DNA from: an uncultured Chloroflexota bacterium
GTDB lineage: Bacteria; Chloroflexota; Dehalococcoidia; SM23-28-2; RBG-16-64-32
Assembly (NCBI GenBank): GCA_913056415.1
Contig: CAJXNA010000030.1
Coordinates: forward strand, 1-12,415
Direction of reading: 5' to 3'
DNA: 12,415 bases
Part shown: positions 1 to 7,339 of the stretch, one piece after another
How the letters are laid out: every line of letters starts with the position of its first letter
Position numbering within the stretch: the first letter of the stretch is position 1
Notes under the pieces: generated by a model
Databases searched by the model: none
Told to the model about the DNA's origin: nothing
What the model saw: the letters and a program-made list of their open reading frames with translations, nothing else
Made by a program: the position numbers and the translations under genes

Positions 1-25
1 CTTGAGAGGCTCGTAGGTTAGAAAG

Positions 26-667
26 ATGACGACGACCACTCCGCCGACGGGCACGGATCAGGAACGTGAGGTTTCCGCCAACCAACCCACGGCTGGCTTG
101 GAGGTGCTGATAATCCAGCCCGAGGCTGCCACAAACACCCCTGCCTCGCTTCCAAAACAGCTGGACTACCTTTGGAATGTTTCTCCCAGCGGCGCGGTAT
201 TGATTGCCGCCGAGTTCGTCCCGCGCGAGCAGCTGGCCCCAACAAACCGTGCAGCCCCCGAAAGCCCGACTGGAGTAACGCTCGAGATCGATGCATGGCC
301 CCTTGAGATTGATTTCGGCCCGATCCCTGTAGATGCGGACTACGCGACGCTCTCTTACCTAGCGCATCTCCCCGGACAGGCAGTTGGGGCGGTGATCGAA
401 GTTCTGAAAGGTTGGGTCACAGACGGGAGTCATTGCGTTGCGGAGGTCGATGTGTCGACCTTCGCCGATCCGGAAGACACCGACTGGCTTGAGGCAGTGT
501 TCACGCTGTCTATCGACGGTGGTCCCACTGATGCCGTCCGGCTCTGGGAAGATCTCGCGAAGACGCTAGATCAGGCGACGGCGCAAATGGACGCAGCATC
601 GAAAGATATCCTGAACAATAATCTAGCGTTCCACGTCGTGCCGAAAGACGAGGAGTGGCTAGGTTAA
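26..667 (+). CDS. hypothetical acidic protein, first gene of a HEPN pair
   Basis: I do not recognise this 213-residue protein and assign no function. It opens with a Thr/Pro-rich, probably disordered stretch (residues 2-10) and has no signal peptide or membrane segment, so it is probably cytosolic. It is strongly acidic, with about 34 Asp/Glu against about 9 Lys/Arg. Residues about 85-165 alternate hydrophobic and acidic positions in a beta-rich way, and residues about 165-200 look helical and amphipathic. The ATG at 26 follows a purine-rich AGAAAG. The stop at 665-667 is 5 bp before the probable start of the HEPN gene, so the two are almost certainly co-transcribed. The acidic protein beside a basic HEPN partner fits an antitoxin or regulator role, but this is inference from layout only. 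The DNA looks less GC-rich than the nuo operon. Coding status is supported by length and the tight junction with the next gene. Confidence 0.72.
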   Translation: MTTTTPPTGTDQEREVSANQPTAGLEVLIIQPEAATNTPASLPKQLDYLWNVSPSGAVLIAAEFVPREQLAPTNRAAPESPTGVTLEIDAWPLEIDFGPIPVDADYATLSYLAHLPGQAVGAVIEVLKGWVTDGSHCVAEVDVSTFADPEDTDWLEAVFTLSIDGGPTDAVRLWEDLAKTLDQATAQMDAASKDILNNNLAFHVVPKDEEWLG

Positions 668-672
668 GCCCG

Positions 673-1011
673 ATGCCATTCAACCCGCTTGATTTCCTCA
701 GCCTCGCTGGGACGCTCACGGGCGGCAACGAGGCCGACCGGCGCACAGCTCTGAGTCGCTCATACTATGCGGCGTTCCTTCAGGCGCGGGAGAACCTGTC
801 AGGTGCTGGCGTGATTACGCCTACGGGTCGGGGAAAAGACCACCAGATCGTCATTCGGGCCCTGCGCTCCCGTGATCTGGCCACCGGAAACATGGTGGAT
901 CGCTTGAGGAAACTGCGGGGTCGGGCCGACTATAACCTAACAGCTACGATTGGAACCCAGCAGGCACAGAACGCTGTACTGCTAGCGCAGACAGTATGGC
1001 CAAGGCTTTGA
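673..1011 (+). CDS. HEPN-domain protein (UPF0332-like)
   Basis: A 112-residue, mostly helical soluble protein with the pattern of small HEPN proteins. The motif ALSRSYYAAF (residues 26-35) is the typical first conserved helix, and LRKLRGRADY (78-87) is the typical last one. HEPN proteins are often RNases or RNA-binding partners in toxin-antitoxin and defence modules, frequently paired with a nucleotidyltransferase; none is seen here. The usual catalytic R-x4-6-H motif is not evident; this protein has the R-x-x-A-D-Y form, so nuclease activity is uncertain. It is basic (15 Lys/Arg, 8 Asp/Glu), the opposite of its upstream neighbour. The ATG at 673 gives the natural start MPFNPLDFL, with a weak AGG at 661-663. 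A GTG at 655 would add six residues and overlap the upstream gene, and is less likely. It converges on nuoN, leaving 41 bp with no clear terminator. Confidence 0.85.
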   Translation: MPFNPLDFLSLAGTLTGGNEADRRTALSRSYYAAFLQARENLSGAGVITPTGRGKDHQIVIRALRSRDLATGNMVDRLRKLRGRADYNLTATIGTQQAQNAVLLAQTVWPRL

Positions 1012-1052
1012 CAGTAGCGATTCCGCCCAACCAATAGGGTGCACACCCCCCT

Positions 1053-2537
1053 CTAAGGCGGCGCGGTCACCGTGCCCGCCGCCTCCGCGACGGCCATCAT
1101 CGCCACCGCTCCCTCCTCCACGATGTCGAACACCGGCTGCGGGTACAGCCCTATCAGGAACACCCCCGCCACCAGCAGCGTCAGCGCCCCGTACTCCAGC
1201 CAGGGCGTCGGGAAGCGGGTCGGCTCCGCCGGCTTCCCCAGGTACATCTCCTTGATCACGATCAGGTAGTAGTACAGGGAAACGAAGCTGAAGAACACCG
1301 CTATCGAAGAAAGCCACAGCAACCCCTGCTCCGCCGCCGCCTGGAACAGGATGAACTTCGTCGCGAACCCCGCGAACAGCGGCATCCCCGACAGCGAGAA
1401 GAACCCTATGCTCAGCGCTAGCGCCAGGTAGGGCGCCCGCTCCGCCGCCCCCGCGAAGTCCGATATCTCCTCCTTGCCCGTCCAGTTGTAGTAGATGATA
1501 ATCGCCACGAACACCGCCAGGTTGCTGATCACGTACCCCACCAGGTGCAGCACCAGCGCGCTCGCCGCATCGGCGTTCTCCGGCGTCAGCGCCGCGATCC
1601 CCATCATCAGGAACCCCACCTGGCCGATGCTGGAGTAGGCCAGCAGCCGCTTGATGTTGCGCTGCTGGATCGCCACCAGGTTTCCCAGCGCCATCGTCAT
1701 CGCCGACAGCACGGCGATGAACACCCGCCAGTCGTCCACCAACGGGATGAACGCCTGGCCGAACAGCTTCAGGAACAGGGCGAACCCCGCCGCCTTTCCC
1801 AGCGCTGAGATGAGCGCCGTGATCGGTAGCGGCGCCCCCTCGTAGGCGTCCGGCGTCCACATGTGGAACGGCACCGCCGCCACCTTGAACCCCAGACCGG
1901 CGATTATCAGCACCAGCCCCAGGAACATCGCCATGTCGAAGCCTGCCGTGTCCCCGGACAGCGACGCCGCGATCTCGCTGAACCGCGTCGAGCCGCTGAC
2001 GCCGTAGATCATGCCGATCCCGTACAGGAATATCGCCGAGGAGAAGGCGCCCAGGAGCATGTACTTCAGGCCGCCCTCGTTGGAGCGCAGGTCGAACTTG
2101 GCGTAAGAGGTGAGGACGTACAGGCTGAAGCTCAGCAGCTCCAGCGAGATGTACGCCGTCAGCAGCTCGCTGGCGGCGGCCATCAGGTTGGCGCCCAGGA
2201 CGCTAAGCAGGATGAGGCCGTAGTACTCGCCGGCGTGCAGCAGGCGATCCTTCACGAAGCGGGCTGAGGCCAGGCAGGCGAACACGCCGATGAGGCCGAA
2301 GAAGACGCGGAACAGCGCCGTGTAGTTATCGATATCGATGAGGTTGGCGAAGTTCGTGTCGTCGTTCACCCAGATGAGGGCGGTCAGCGCCGAGGCGAGC
2401 GCCACCGCCGCCGCCACGTAGGCCAGCTGATCCTTCCGCAGCCGCCCCCAGAACAGGTCCAGGAGCACCACCATCCCCGCCCCGCCGGCCAGGATGTACT
2501 CCGGCGTCAGGAGAGACCAGTCGAGGTTAAGTTCCAC
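1053..2537 (-). CDS. nuoN: NADH-quinone oxidoreductase subunit N
   Basis: Membrane antiporter-like subunit of complex I, one of three that couple quinone reduction to proton translocation across the cytoplasmic membrane. It has 494 residues, the usual family length, and about 14 hydrophobic segments. The key charged residues are all present: Glu133 in SLELLSFSLY (TM5), Lys218 in GFKVAAVPFH (TM7), Lys248 in SALGKAAGF (TM8) and Lys394 in FATKF (TM12). These match E. coli NuoN Lys217, Lys247 and Lys395. The start is GTG at 2537, 4 bp after the nuoM stop; no better start lies near and the ribosome site is weak. It is the last gene of the operon. The stop is TAG, followed by a 41-bp gap to the convergent HEPN gene. 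Confidence 0.97.
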   Translation of the reverse strand: MELNLDWSLLTPEYILAGGAGMVVLLDLFWGRLRKDQLAYVAAAVALASALTALIWVNDDTNFANLIDIDNYTALFRVFFGLIGVFACLASARFVKDRLLHAGEYYGLILLSVLGANLMAAASELLTAYISLELLSFSLYVLTSYAKFDLRSNEGGLKYMLLGAFSSAIFLYGIGMIYGVSGSTRFSEIAASLSGDTAGFDMAMFLGLVLIIAGLGFKVAAVPFHMWTPDAYEGAPLPITALISALGKAAGFALFLKLFGQAFIPLVDDWRVFIAVLSAMTMALGNLVAIQQRNIKRLLAYSSIGQVGFLMMGIAALTPENADAASALVLHLVGYVISNLAVFVAIIIYYNWTGKEEISDFAGAAERAPYLALALSIGFFSLSGMPLFAGFATKFILFQAAAEQGLLWLSSIAVFFSFVSLYYYLIVIKEMYLGKPAEPTRFPTPWLEYGALTLLVAGVFLIGLYPQPVFDIVEEGAVAMMAVAEAAGTVTAPP

Positions 2538-2541
2538 TAGC

Positions 2542-4041
2542 TCACACCCGAAGGATGAATTCCACGCTCTCGCTTATGCGGTCGATGAACGGCGCCGGCC
2601 AGACGCCCATGAAGACGATAAAGACGATGAGCAGCGCCCCGCCAAACTGCTCGCCCAGGCGCATCTCCTTCAGCCCGGCCCAGCGTTCGTTGAAGGGGCC
2701 GAAGAACGCCATCGCCAGCATGCGCAGGATGTAGGTGGCGGTGATGGCGGCGGCGAGGATGCCCAGCACGCCCGCCCACTCATAGCCGGCCCTGAAGGTG
2801 CCGACGAAGATGTGGAACTCGGCGACGAACCCGGCCAGCCCCGGCAGGCCCAGGGATGACAGCCCGGCGATAGCGAAGAAGGCGGCCAGGCGCGGTGTCT
2901 TCTGGGCCAGCCCGCCGAACAGCGTCATATCCCGTACGTGCGCCTGATCGTAAACGGCGCCCACCATGGCGAACATGAGGGCCGTCATCACCCCATGGGC
3001 GAACATCTGGAGCACCGCACCGTTGACACCGATAGTGGTCAGGGTGGCCAGCCCCATCAGCACGAAGCCCATATGGCTCACGCTGGAGTAGCCCACCATG
3101 TACTTCAGGTCGCGCTGCGCCATCGCCGAGACGGCGCCGTACAGCGCCCCCGTCACGCCCAGCGTCATCAGCACCGGCGCCCAGAACTCGGCCCCCTCCG
3201 GGAACAGCGTTATCGCTACCCGCAGGATACCGAAGGCGCCCAGCTTCATCAGGACGCCGGCGTGCAGCATGGACACGGCCGTAGGCGCCGCCACATGGCC
3301 GTCGGGCGACCAGGTGTGGAAGGGCCACAGGCCGGCCAGGATCCCGAACCCGAGCGCGAATAATGGGAAGACCGCCTTCTGGAAGTTCTCGTCATAGGTG
3401 ACGGCGCCCAGCACCGGCAGGTCGAACGTGCCCTGGCCCGCCTCCATGAACGTCGCTATGATGCCGATAAAGATCAGTACGCTGCCCCCCACCAGGTACA
3501 GCACCAGCTTCATCGCCGCGTACTCTTTGGTTCGGGTAAACGTGCCGAAGTGGCTGCTGGCGCCCCACACGGCGATCAGCAGGTACATCGGCAGCACCGC
3601 CACCTCGTAGAAGAAGAACAGGAAGAACAGGTCCAGCGACAGGAACACGCCAAATACGCCGCTGACCAGTAGGAACAGCAGCACGAAATAGTCCTTGTTG
3701 CGGTAGTCGATGTTCCAGGAGATGAACACCCCGGCGAAGATGACGATCCCCGTCAGCAGCACCATCGGCGCCGAGATCCCGTCCACCGCCAGGTGATAGG
3801 TGATCCCGTTCTCGCCCAGGAAAGCCACGTTCTCCAGCCAGTCCAGCTGCAGATCAAAGCGCAGGCCGCTGCCGCCCCCGAACTCGTACTTGACGAACAC
3901 CAGCACCGACAGCACGAACATAGCGAACCCTGACACCACCGCTACGTTGCGCACGAGCTGCGGATAGCGTGAGGGTATGAGCATGAACACGAGCACAGCC
4001 CCCACCGGGATGGCTATCAGCGCGAACAGCACCCAGTCCAT
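2542..4041 (-). CDS. nuoM: NADH-quinone oxidoreductase subunit M
   Basis: Second antiporter-like proton-pumping subunit of the membrane arm; 499 residues, about 14 membrane segments, normal length. Family motifs are clear: FFYEVAVLPMYL (TM5, Glu146), PFHTWSPDGHVAAPTA (240-255), HAGVLMKLGAFG (TM8, Lys266), DLKYMVGYSSVSHMG (311-325) and GFVAEFH (TM12, Glu408). The TM7 lysine of the family (E. coli Lys234) is replaced by Leu235 in GFGILAGLWP. The distance to Lys266 is exactly 31 residues, as between E. coli Lys234 and Lys265, so the alignment needs no gap. A histidine (His260) lies in TM8 at the place where NuoL has one. The ATG start is 3 bp after the nuoL stop. Confidence 0.97.
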   Translation of the reverse strand: MDWVLFALIAIPVGAVLVFMLIPSRYPQLVRNVAVVSGFAMFVLSVLVFVKYEFGGGSGLRFDLQLDWLENVAFLGENGITYHLAVDGISAPMVLLTGIVIFAGVFISWNIDYRNKDYFVLLFLLVSGVFGVFLSLDLFFLFFFYEVAVLPMYLLIAVWGASSHFGTFTRTKEYAAMKLVLYLVGGSVLIFIGIIATFMEAGQGTFDLPVLGAVTYDENFQKAVFPLFALGFGILAGLWPFHTWSPDGHVAAPTAVSMLHAGVLMKLGAFGILRVAITLFPEGAEFWAPVLMTLGVTGALYGAVSAMAQRDLKYMVGYSSVSHMGFVLMGLATLTTIGVNGAVLQMFAHGVMTALMFAMVGAVYDQAHVRDMTLFGGLAQKTPRLAAFFAIAGLSSLGLPGLAGFVAEFHIFVGTFRAGYEWAGVLGILAAAITATYILRMLAMAFFGPFNERWAGLKEMRLGEQFGGALLIVFIVFMGVWPAPFIDRISESVEFILRV

Positions 4042-4044
4042 CGC

Positions 4045-5943
4045 CTACACCCGCACCACCATGAACACTATCGCCAGGACGATCACACCGGTGACGATCG
4101 CCAGGGCGTAGTTGGGCAGCTTGCCCGTCTCCAGGAACTTCATCCCGAACCCAGCGAACACGCCCAGGCGGGCCGAGCCGTCCACACCCGTGTCGTTCAC
4201 CACGTTGCGGTCGAACCAGGCGATCACCCCGCCGGCGGCCAGCACCACCCGGTCGATCGCCCACTGGTATATATCGTCCATGAAGAACTTGCGCTTCAAT
4301 ATCTCGTAGGCGGGCCGGAAAAGCTCTCCCGCCCGGCGGGCCGGCTCCGCCGCGCCCGACCAGAAGTAGAAGCCGCCAGCCAGGCCCGCCACCGCCGACA
4401 GCGTCGACAGGACCGCCACGTCCCAGGGGAAATGGAACGCCTCCGGCCCCTCCAGGAAGACGAACTCCCCTATGCCGCCGGGGAAGCCCAGCGCCTCCCC
4501 CACCCCGTCGAAGACGACGAAGCCCGCCATGACTGTCAACCCGGCCAGCAGGAGAAGGGGCAGAGTCATTACCGGCTCCGCGTCGTGGGCGTGCTGGTGC
4601 GCCTCGCGGTCACGCGGCTCTCCCAGGAAGGTAAGAATAACCACGCGCGTCATGTACAGAGCGGTTATGAATACGCTTAGCATCAGGAACCCGTACACGA
4701 CGAAGTTCTGGCTATCGCCGGCGACGTTGAGGATCTCGTCCTTAGCCCAGAAGCCGGCTAACGGAACGATTCCCGCCATGGACAGCGCCCCCACGGCGAA
4801 CACGGCCGCCGTCACCGGCATCCGCCGCGCCAGGCCGCCCAGCTCGCTCACCTCCTGCCGCTCAGTGGCGTGGATCACGGACCCGGCGGACAGGAAGAGG
4901 AGCGCCTTGAAGAAGCTGTGAGCGAACAGGTAGAGCATCGCCGCCGATACGGAGAGCGAGCCCAGCGCCACCATCATCAACCCCAGGCTGTTGATGGTGG
5001 AGTAGGCGATCACCCGCTTGATGTCCGTGGCTACCAGGCCCATCGTGGCGGACATCATCACCGTCGTCAGGCCGATGGCGGTGACCACGTTCAGCGCTAT
5101 CGGGTCGGCGGCCGCGAACAGCGGCATCAGGCGCGCCACCAGGTAGACGCCGGCCACTACCATCGTGGCGGCGTGAATGAGCGCGGAGACCGGCGTTGGG
5201 CCCTCCATGGCATCCGGCAGCCAGACGTGGAGCGGGAACTGGGCCGACTTCCCCACCGCGCCGGCGAACAGGAACAGAACCGCCATCGTCAGGTACTCGC
5301 TGCTGTAGCCGCCGCTCTCTGCGAATTCGAAGATCTCCGACATGTCGAAGGTGCCCGCCTCACGCCAGAGCAGGATGATGCCGATGAGCAGCCCCACATC
5401 GCCGATGCGGGTAGTGATGAACGCCTTCTTCGCCGCCTCCGTCGCGGAGCGCTTCTCGTGCCAGAAGCCGATCAACAGATAGGAGCCGAAGCCCACGCCC
5501 TCCCAGGCGGCGTACAGCAGCAGGAAGTTATCCGCCAGCACCAGGGTGAGCATCGCCGCCGCGAACAGGGATATGGCGGCGAAGTACCAGCCGTAGCGCG
5601 GGTCGCCCTTCATGTAGCCGGTGGAGTACACCAGCACCATGAGGGTGATGAAGGTCACCACCGCCAGCATGACGATGGCGAGCTGATCGACCTGGAAGCC
5701 CAGCCGGAGTTCGAAATCGCCGAAGCTCACCCACTCGATGCCTGATTGGCCCAGCGCCTTGTCGAACTCCGTGCCCACCATGTCGTCCAGAAGATCGGCG
5801 AGGACGAAGAAGAACAGGACGAAGGAGGTAGCGATGGCGCCTATCGCCAGCCAGTCGCCGTGGCGGGGAAGGTACTTTCCGAACAGGAGGAGGATGACGA
5901 ACGCGGCCGCCGGTAGCGCCGGTATGAGCCAGGCTTCCTCCAT
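4045..5943 (-). CDS. nuoL: NADH-quinone oxidoreductase subunit L
   Basis: Distal antiporter-like subunit, which also carries the long lateral helix along the membrane arm. From the ATG at 5943 it has 632 residues, normal for the family. Visible key residues are Glu148 (AAWEGVGFGSYLL, TM5), Asp182 (TRIGDVGLL), Lys232 (AGAVGKSAQFPLHVWLPDA, TM7), Lys346 (HSFFKALLF) and Lys401 (FWAKDEIL, TM12), so the full pumping set is kept. A His-containing loop (EAHQHAHDAEP) precedes the C-terminal part, which has the expected KRKFFMDDIYQ segment and a final membrane helix. A GTG at 5952 would add three residues and overlap nuoK by 7 bp. I prefer the ATG two bases after the nuoK stop, but neither start has a strong ribosome site, so the choice is open. 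Confidence 0.97.
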   Translation of the reverse strand: MEEAWLIPALPAAAFVILLLFGKYLPRHGDWLAIGAIATSFVLFFFVLADLLDDMVGTEFDKALGQSGIEWVSFGDFELRLGFQVDQLAIVMLAVVTFITLMVLVYSTGYMKGDPRYGWYFAAISLFAAAMLTLVLADNFLLLYAAWEGVGFGSYLLIGFWHEKRSATEAAKKAFITTRIGDVGLLIGIILLWREAGTFDMSEIFEFAESGGYSSEYLTMAVLFLFAGAVGKSAQFPLHVWLPDAMEGPTPVSALIHAATMVVAGVYLVARLMPLFAAADPIALNVVTAIGLTTVMMSATMGLVATDIKRVIAYSTINSLGLMMVALGSLSVSAAMLYLFAHSFFKALLFLSAGSVIHATERQEVSELGGLARRMPVTAAVFAVGALSMAGIVPLAGFWAKDEILNVAGDSQNFVVYGFLMLSVFITALYMTRVVILTFLGEPRDREAHQHAHDAEPVMTLPLLLLAGLTVMAGFVVFDGVGEALGFPGGIGEFVFLEGPEAFHFPWDVAVLSTLSAVAGLAGGFYFWSGAAEPARRAGELFRPAYEILKRKFFMDDIYQWAIDRVVLAAGGVIAWFDRNVVNDTGVDGSARLGVFAGFGMKFLETGKLPNYALAIVTGVIVLAIVFMVVRV

Positions 5944-5945
5944 GC

Positions 5946-6254
5946 CTACCACTTGAGCATGTCCACTTCGTCCACGTTGGCCGTGCCCTTGTTGCGGAAG
6001 ATACGCAGGATGATGCCCAGGGCGAGCCCGACCTCAGCGGCAGCGATGGTGATCACGAAGATGGCGAAGATGAGGCCGGTGAACTGCTCCGGGTGCAGGT
6101 ACACGGCAAAGGCGATGAAGTTGATGCTCACCGCCTGCAGCATTAGCTCCACCGACATGATGATGAGCACAGCGTTGCGTCGCGCCAGCACGCCGTATAT
6201 CCCGATCGAGAACAGGATGCCGCTGAGCACCAGGAAGTTCTCGATCGGGATCAT
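5946..6254 (-). CDS. nuoK: NADH-quinone oxidoreductase subunit K
   Basis: Small three-helix membrane subunit of complex I (102 residues, family about 100), homologous to MrpC and ND4L. It carries the two buried glutamates of the proton pathway: Glu36 in SVELMLQAV (TM2) and Glu74 in AAAEVGLALGI (TM3). The ATG overlaps the nuoJ stop by 4 bp (ATGA) and is preceded by GAGGAGG (6259-6265) with a 4-nt spacer, one of the strongest ribosome sites in the operon. This suggests efficient coupled translation with nuoJ. The C-terminal tail after TM3 is charged (about residues 85-102) and ends a few bases before nuoL. Confidence 0.97.
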   Translation of the reverse strand: MIPIENFLVLSGILFSIGIYGVLARRNAVLIIMSVELMLQAVSINFIAFAVYLHPEQFTGLIFAIFVITIAAAEVGLALGIILRIFRNKGTANVDEVDMLKW

Positions 6255-6748
6255 TCGCCCTCCTCACTGCGGGCCAGGATGATCGCGCCGATGAGCGCCA
6301 CCAACAGCACCAGCGACGCCACCTCGAACGGCACCGCCCAGATTCGGAACAGCGCATCGCCCAGCTCGCGGAACGGCACTACGGTGATCTTCTCCGTCTC
6401 GCCCGGCCAGTCGGAAGACACCGCCGCCAGGACGGACAGCGCCAGGAAGGCGCCGGCGGCCAGAGCGGCGAACGGCCGTTGCGGCCCGTCCAGCGCCTGC
6501 GGCATATCCCGCACGCGCGTCAGCATCATGACGAACAGGATAAGAATGGTCACCGCGCCGCCGTATATTAGGATCTGGACGATCGCCAGGAACTCCGCGG
6601 AGAGCAGGATGAAAACGCCGGCCACCGCCAGCAGAGCGAGGATGAGGAACAGGGCGGAGTGGACGACGTTACGGGCGACCACCACCCCCAGAGCGCCGAG
6701 GACGGTCACTGCGGCCACGAAATAGAAGATGACCTCTTCGTAGCTCAT
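6251..6748 (-). CDS. nuoJ: NADH-quinone oxidoreductase subunit J
   Basis: Membrane subunit with about five helices, 165 residues, near the usual family size. The conserved TM3 segment IYGGAVTILILFVMM (61-75) contains Tyr62, in the helix whose pi-bulge rearrangement is linked to coupling, preceded by Glu52 in SAEFLAIVQ. The stretch of about residues 76-95 and the loop around 112-130 are polar. It starts at an ATG 33 bp after nuoI, the only sizeable gap in the operon; no Shine-Dalgarno sequence is visible there. It ends in an ATGA overlap with nuoK. Confidence 0.96.
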   Translation of the reverse strand: MSYEEVIFYFVAAVTVLGALGVVVARNVVHSALFLILALLAVAGVFILLSAEFLAIVQILIYGGAVTILILFVMMLTRVRDMPQALDGPQRPFAALAAGAFLALSVLAAVSSDWPGETEKITVVPFRELGDALFRIWAVPFEVASLVLLVALIGAIILARSEEGE

Positions 6749-6781
6749 GGGGCTAGCGGCGTCTCAGCGACAACTCTGCGT

Positions 6782-7339
6782 CTACTCCTCTCCACTCTCC
6801 TCCTTGGCCGCCACCGCCTCCTTCTCCTCCTCCGAGCGTACCTTGGGCGTCCAGCCGGAGTGGGCTACACCCATCGGCTCGCGGAACGGGTCCTTCAACT
6901 CTCCGGATTTGGACTGATCCATCAGTTGGTCCACGTCCAGCACCAGGTCGTGGCGGTCGTAGCGAGAAAGCTCCACGCCTTCCCAGGTGTTGTTCATCAC
7001 AATGGCGTCGAAGTTGCAGACCTCAACACAGATGTCGCAGCGCATGCAGCGCGCGTAGTCGATGTAGAACTTGTCCACGATCTTCTTGCGCTTGCTCTTC
7101 CCCTCCGCGTACAGCGGGTTGTCCTTCATCGTCATCGTCATGCAGTCCACCGGGCAGTAGCGGGCGCAGACCTGGCAGCCGGTGCAGAACGGCTCCTCCA
7201 CGTCGAAGTCCCAGAGGAGGACGGGCAGCCCGCGCGAGCGGTGCGGAAGCTCCTTCTTAGTCGAGGGGTACTCGACGGTAACGGGCTTACGCAGCGCCGT
7301 CGAGATAGTCGTCTTTATCGCCTTCAACACTCCCAGCAT
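6782..7339 (-). CDS. nuoI: NADH-quinone oxidoreductase subunit I (2x 4Fe-4S)
   Basis: Ferredoxin-like subunit of the connecting module that carries clusters N6a and N6b and passes electrons towards NuoB. It has 185 residues, close to the usual 180. The first motif has Cys52, 55, 58 and 62 in CTGCQVCARYCP; the second has Cys98, 101, 104 and 108 in CMRCDICVEVCN. All eight ligands are present, but the residue after Cys108 is Asn instead of the usual Pro. The C-terminus (about 168-185) is a Glu/Lys-rich tail (EEEKEAVAAKEESGEE). The ATG follows the nuoH stop with no gap; a GGAG lies about 10 nt upstream. No nuoG or nuoF, the usual electron donors to this subunit, occurs in this window. Confidence 0.97.
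   Translation of the reverse strand: MLGVLKAIKTTISTALRKPVTVEYPSTKKELPHRSRGLPVLLWDFDVEEPFCTGCQVCARYCPVDCMTMTMKDNPLYAEGKSKRKKIVDKFYIDYARCMRCDICVEVCNFDAIVMNNTWEGVELSRYDRHDLVLDVDQLMDQSKSGELKDPFREPMGVAHSGWTPKVRSEEEKEAVAAKEESGEE

Noticed and set aside
1..21. Possible tail of an upstream plus-strand gene (six codons then TAG)
   Set aside because: Only LERLVG and a stop are visible, too little to call a gene; an operon partner to the left is possible but cannot be supported.
1037..1048. Small GGGTG/CACCC inverted repeat between the HEPN gene and nuoN
   Set aside because: A 5-bp stem with a 2-nt loop and no T-run is too weak to call a bidirectional terminator.
982..1860. Minus-strand open frame (292 codons) in another frame of nuoN
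   Set aside because: The product is Gly/Ala/Arg/Asp-rich without any domain, and it overlaps nuoN, whose frame is unambiguous.
4870..5745. Long plus-strand open frame (291 codons) opposite nuoL
   Set aside because: It is antisense to well-conserved nuoL codons, its product is a His/Gln/Arg-rich string with no family motif, and such frames are expected opposite GC-rich genes.
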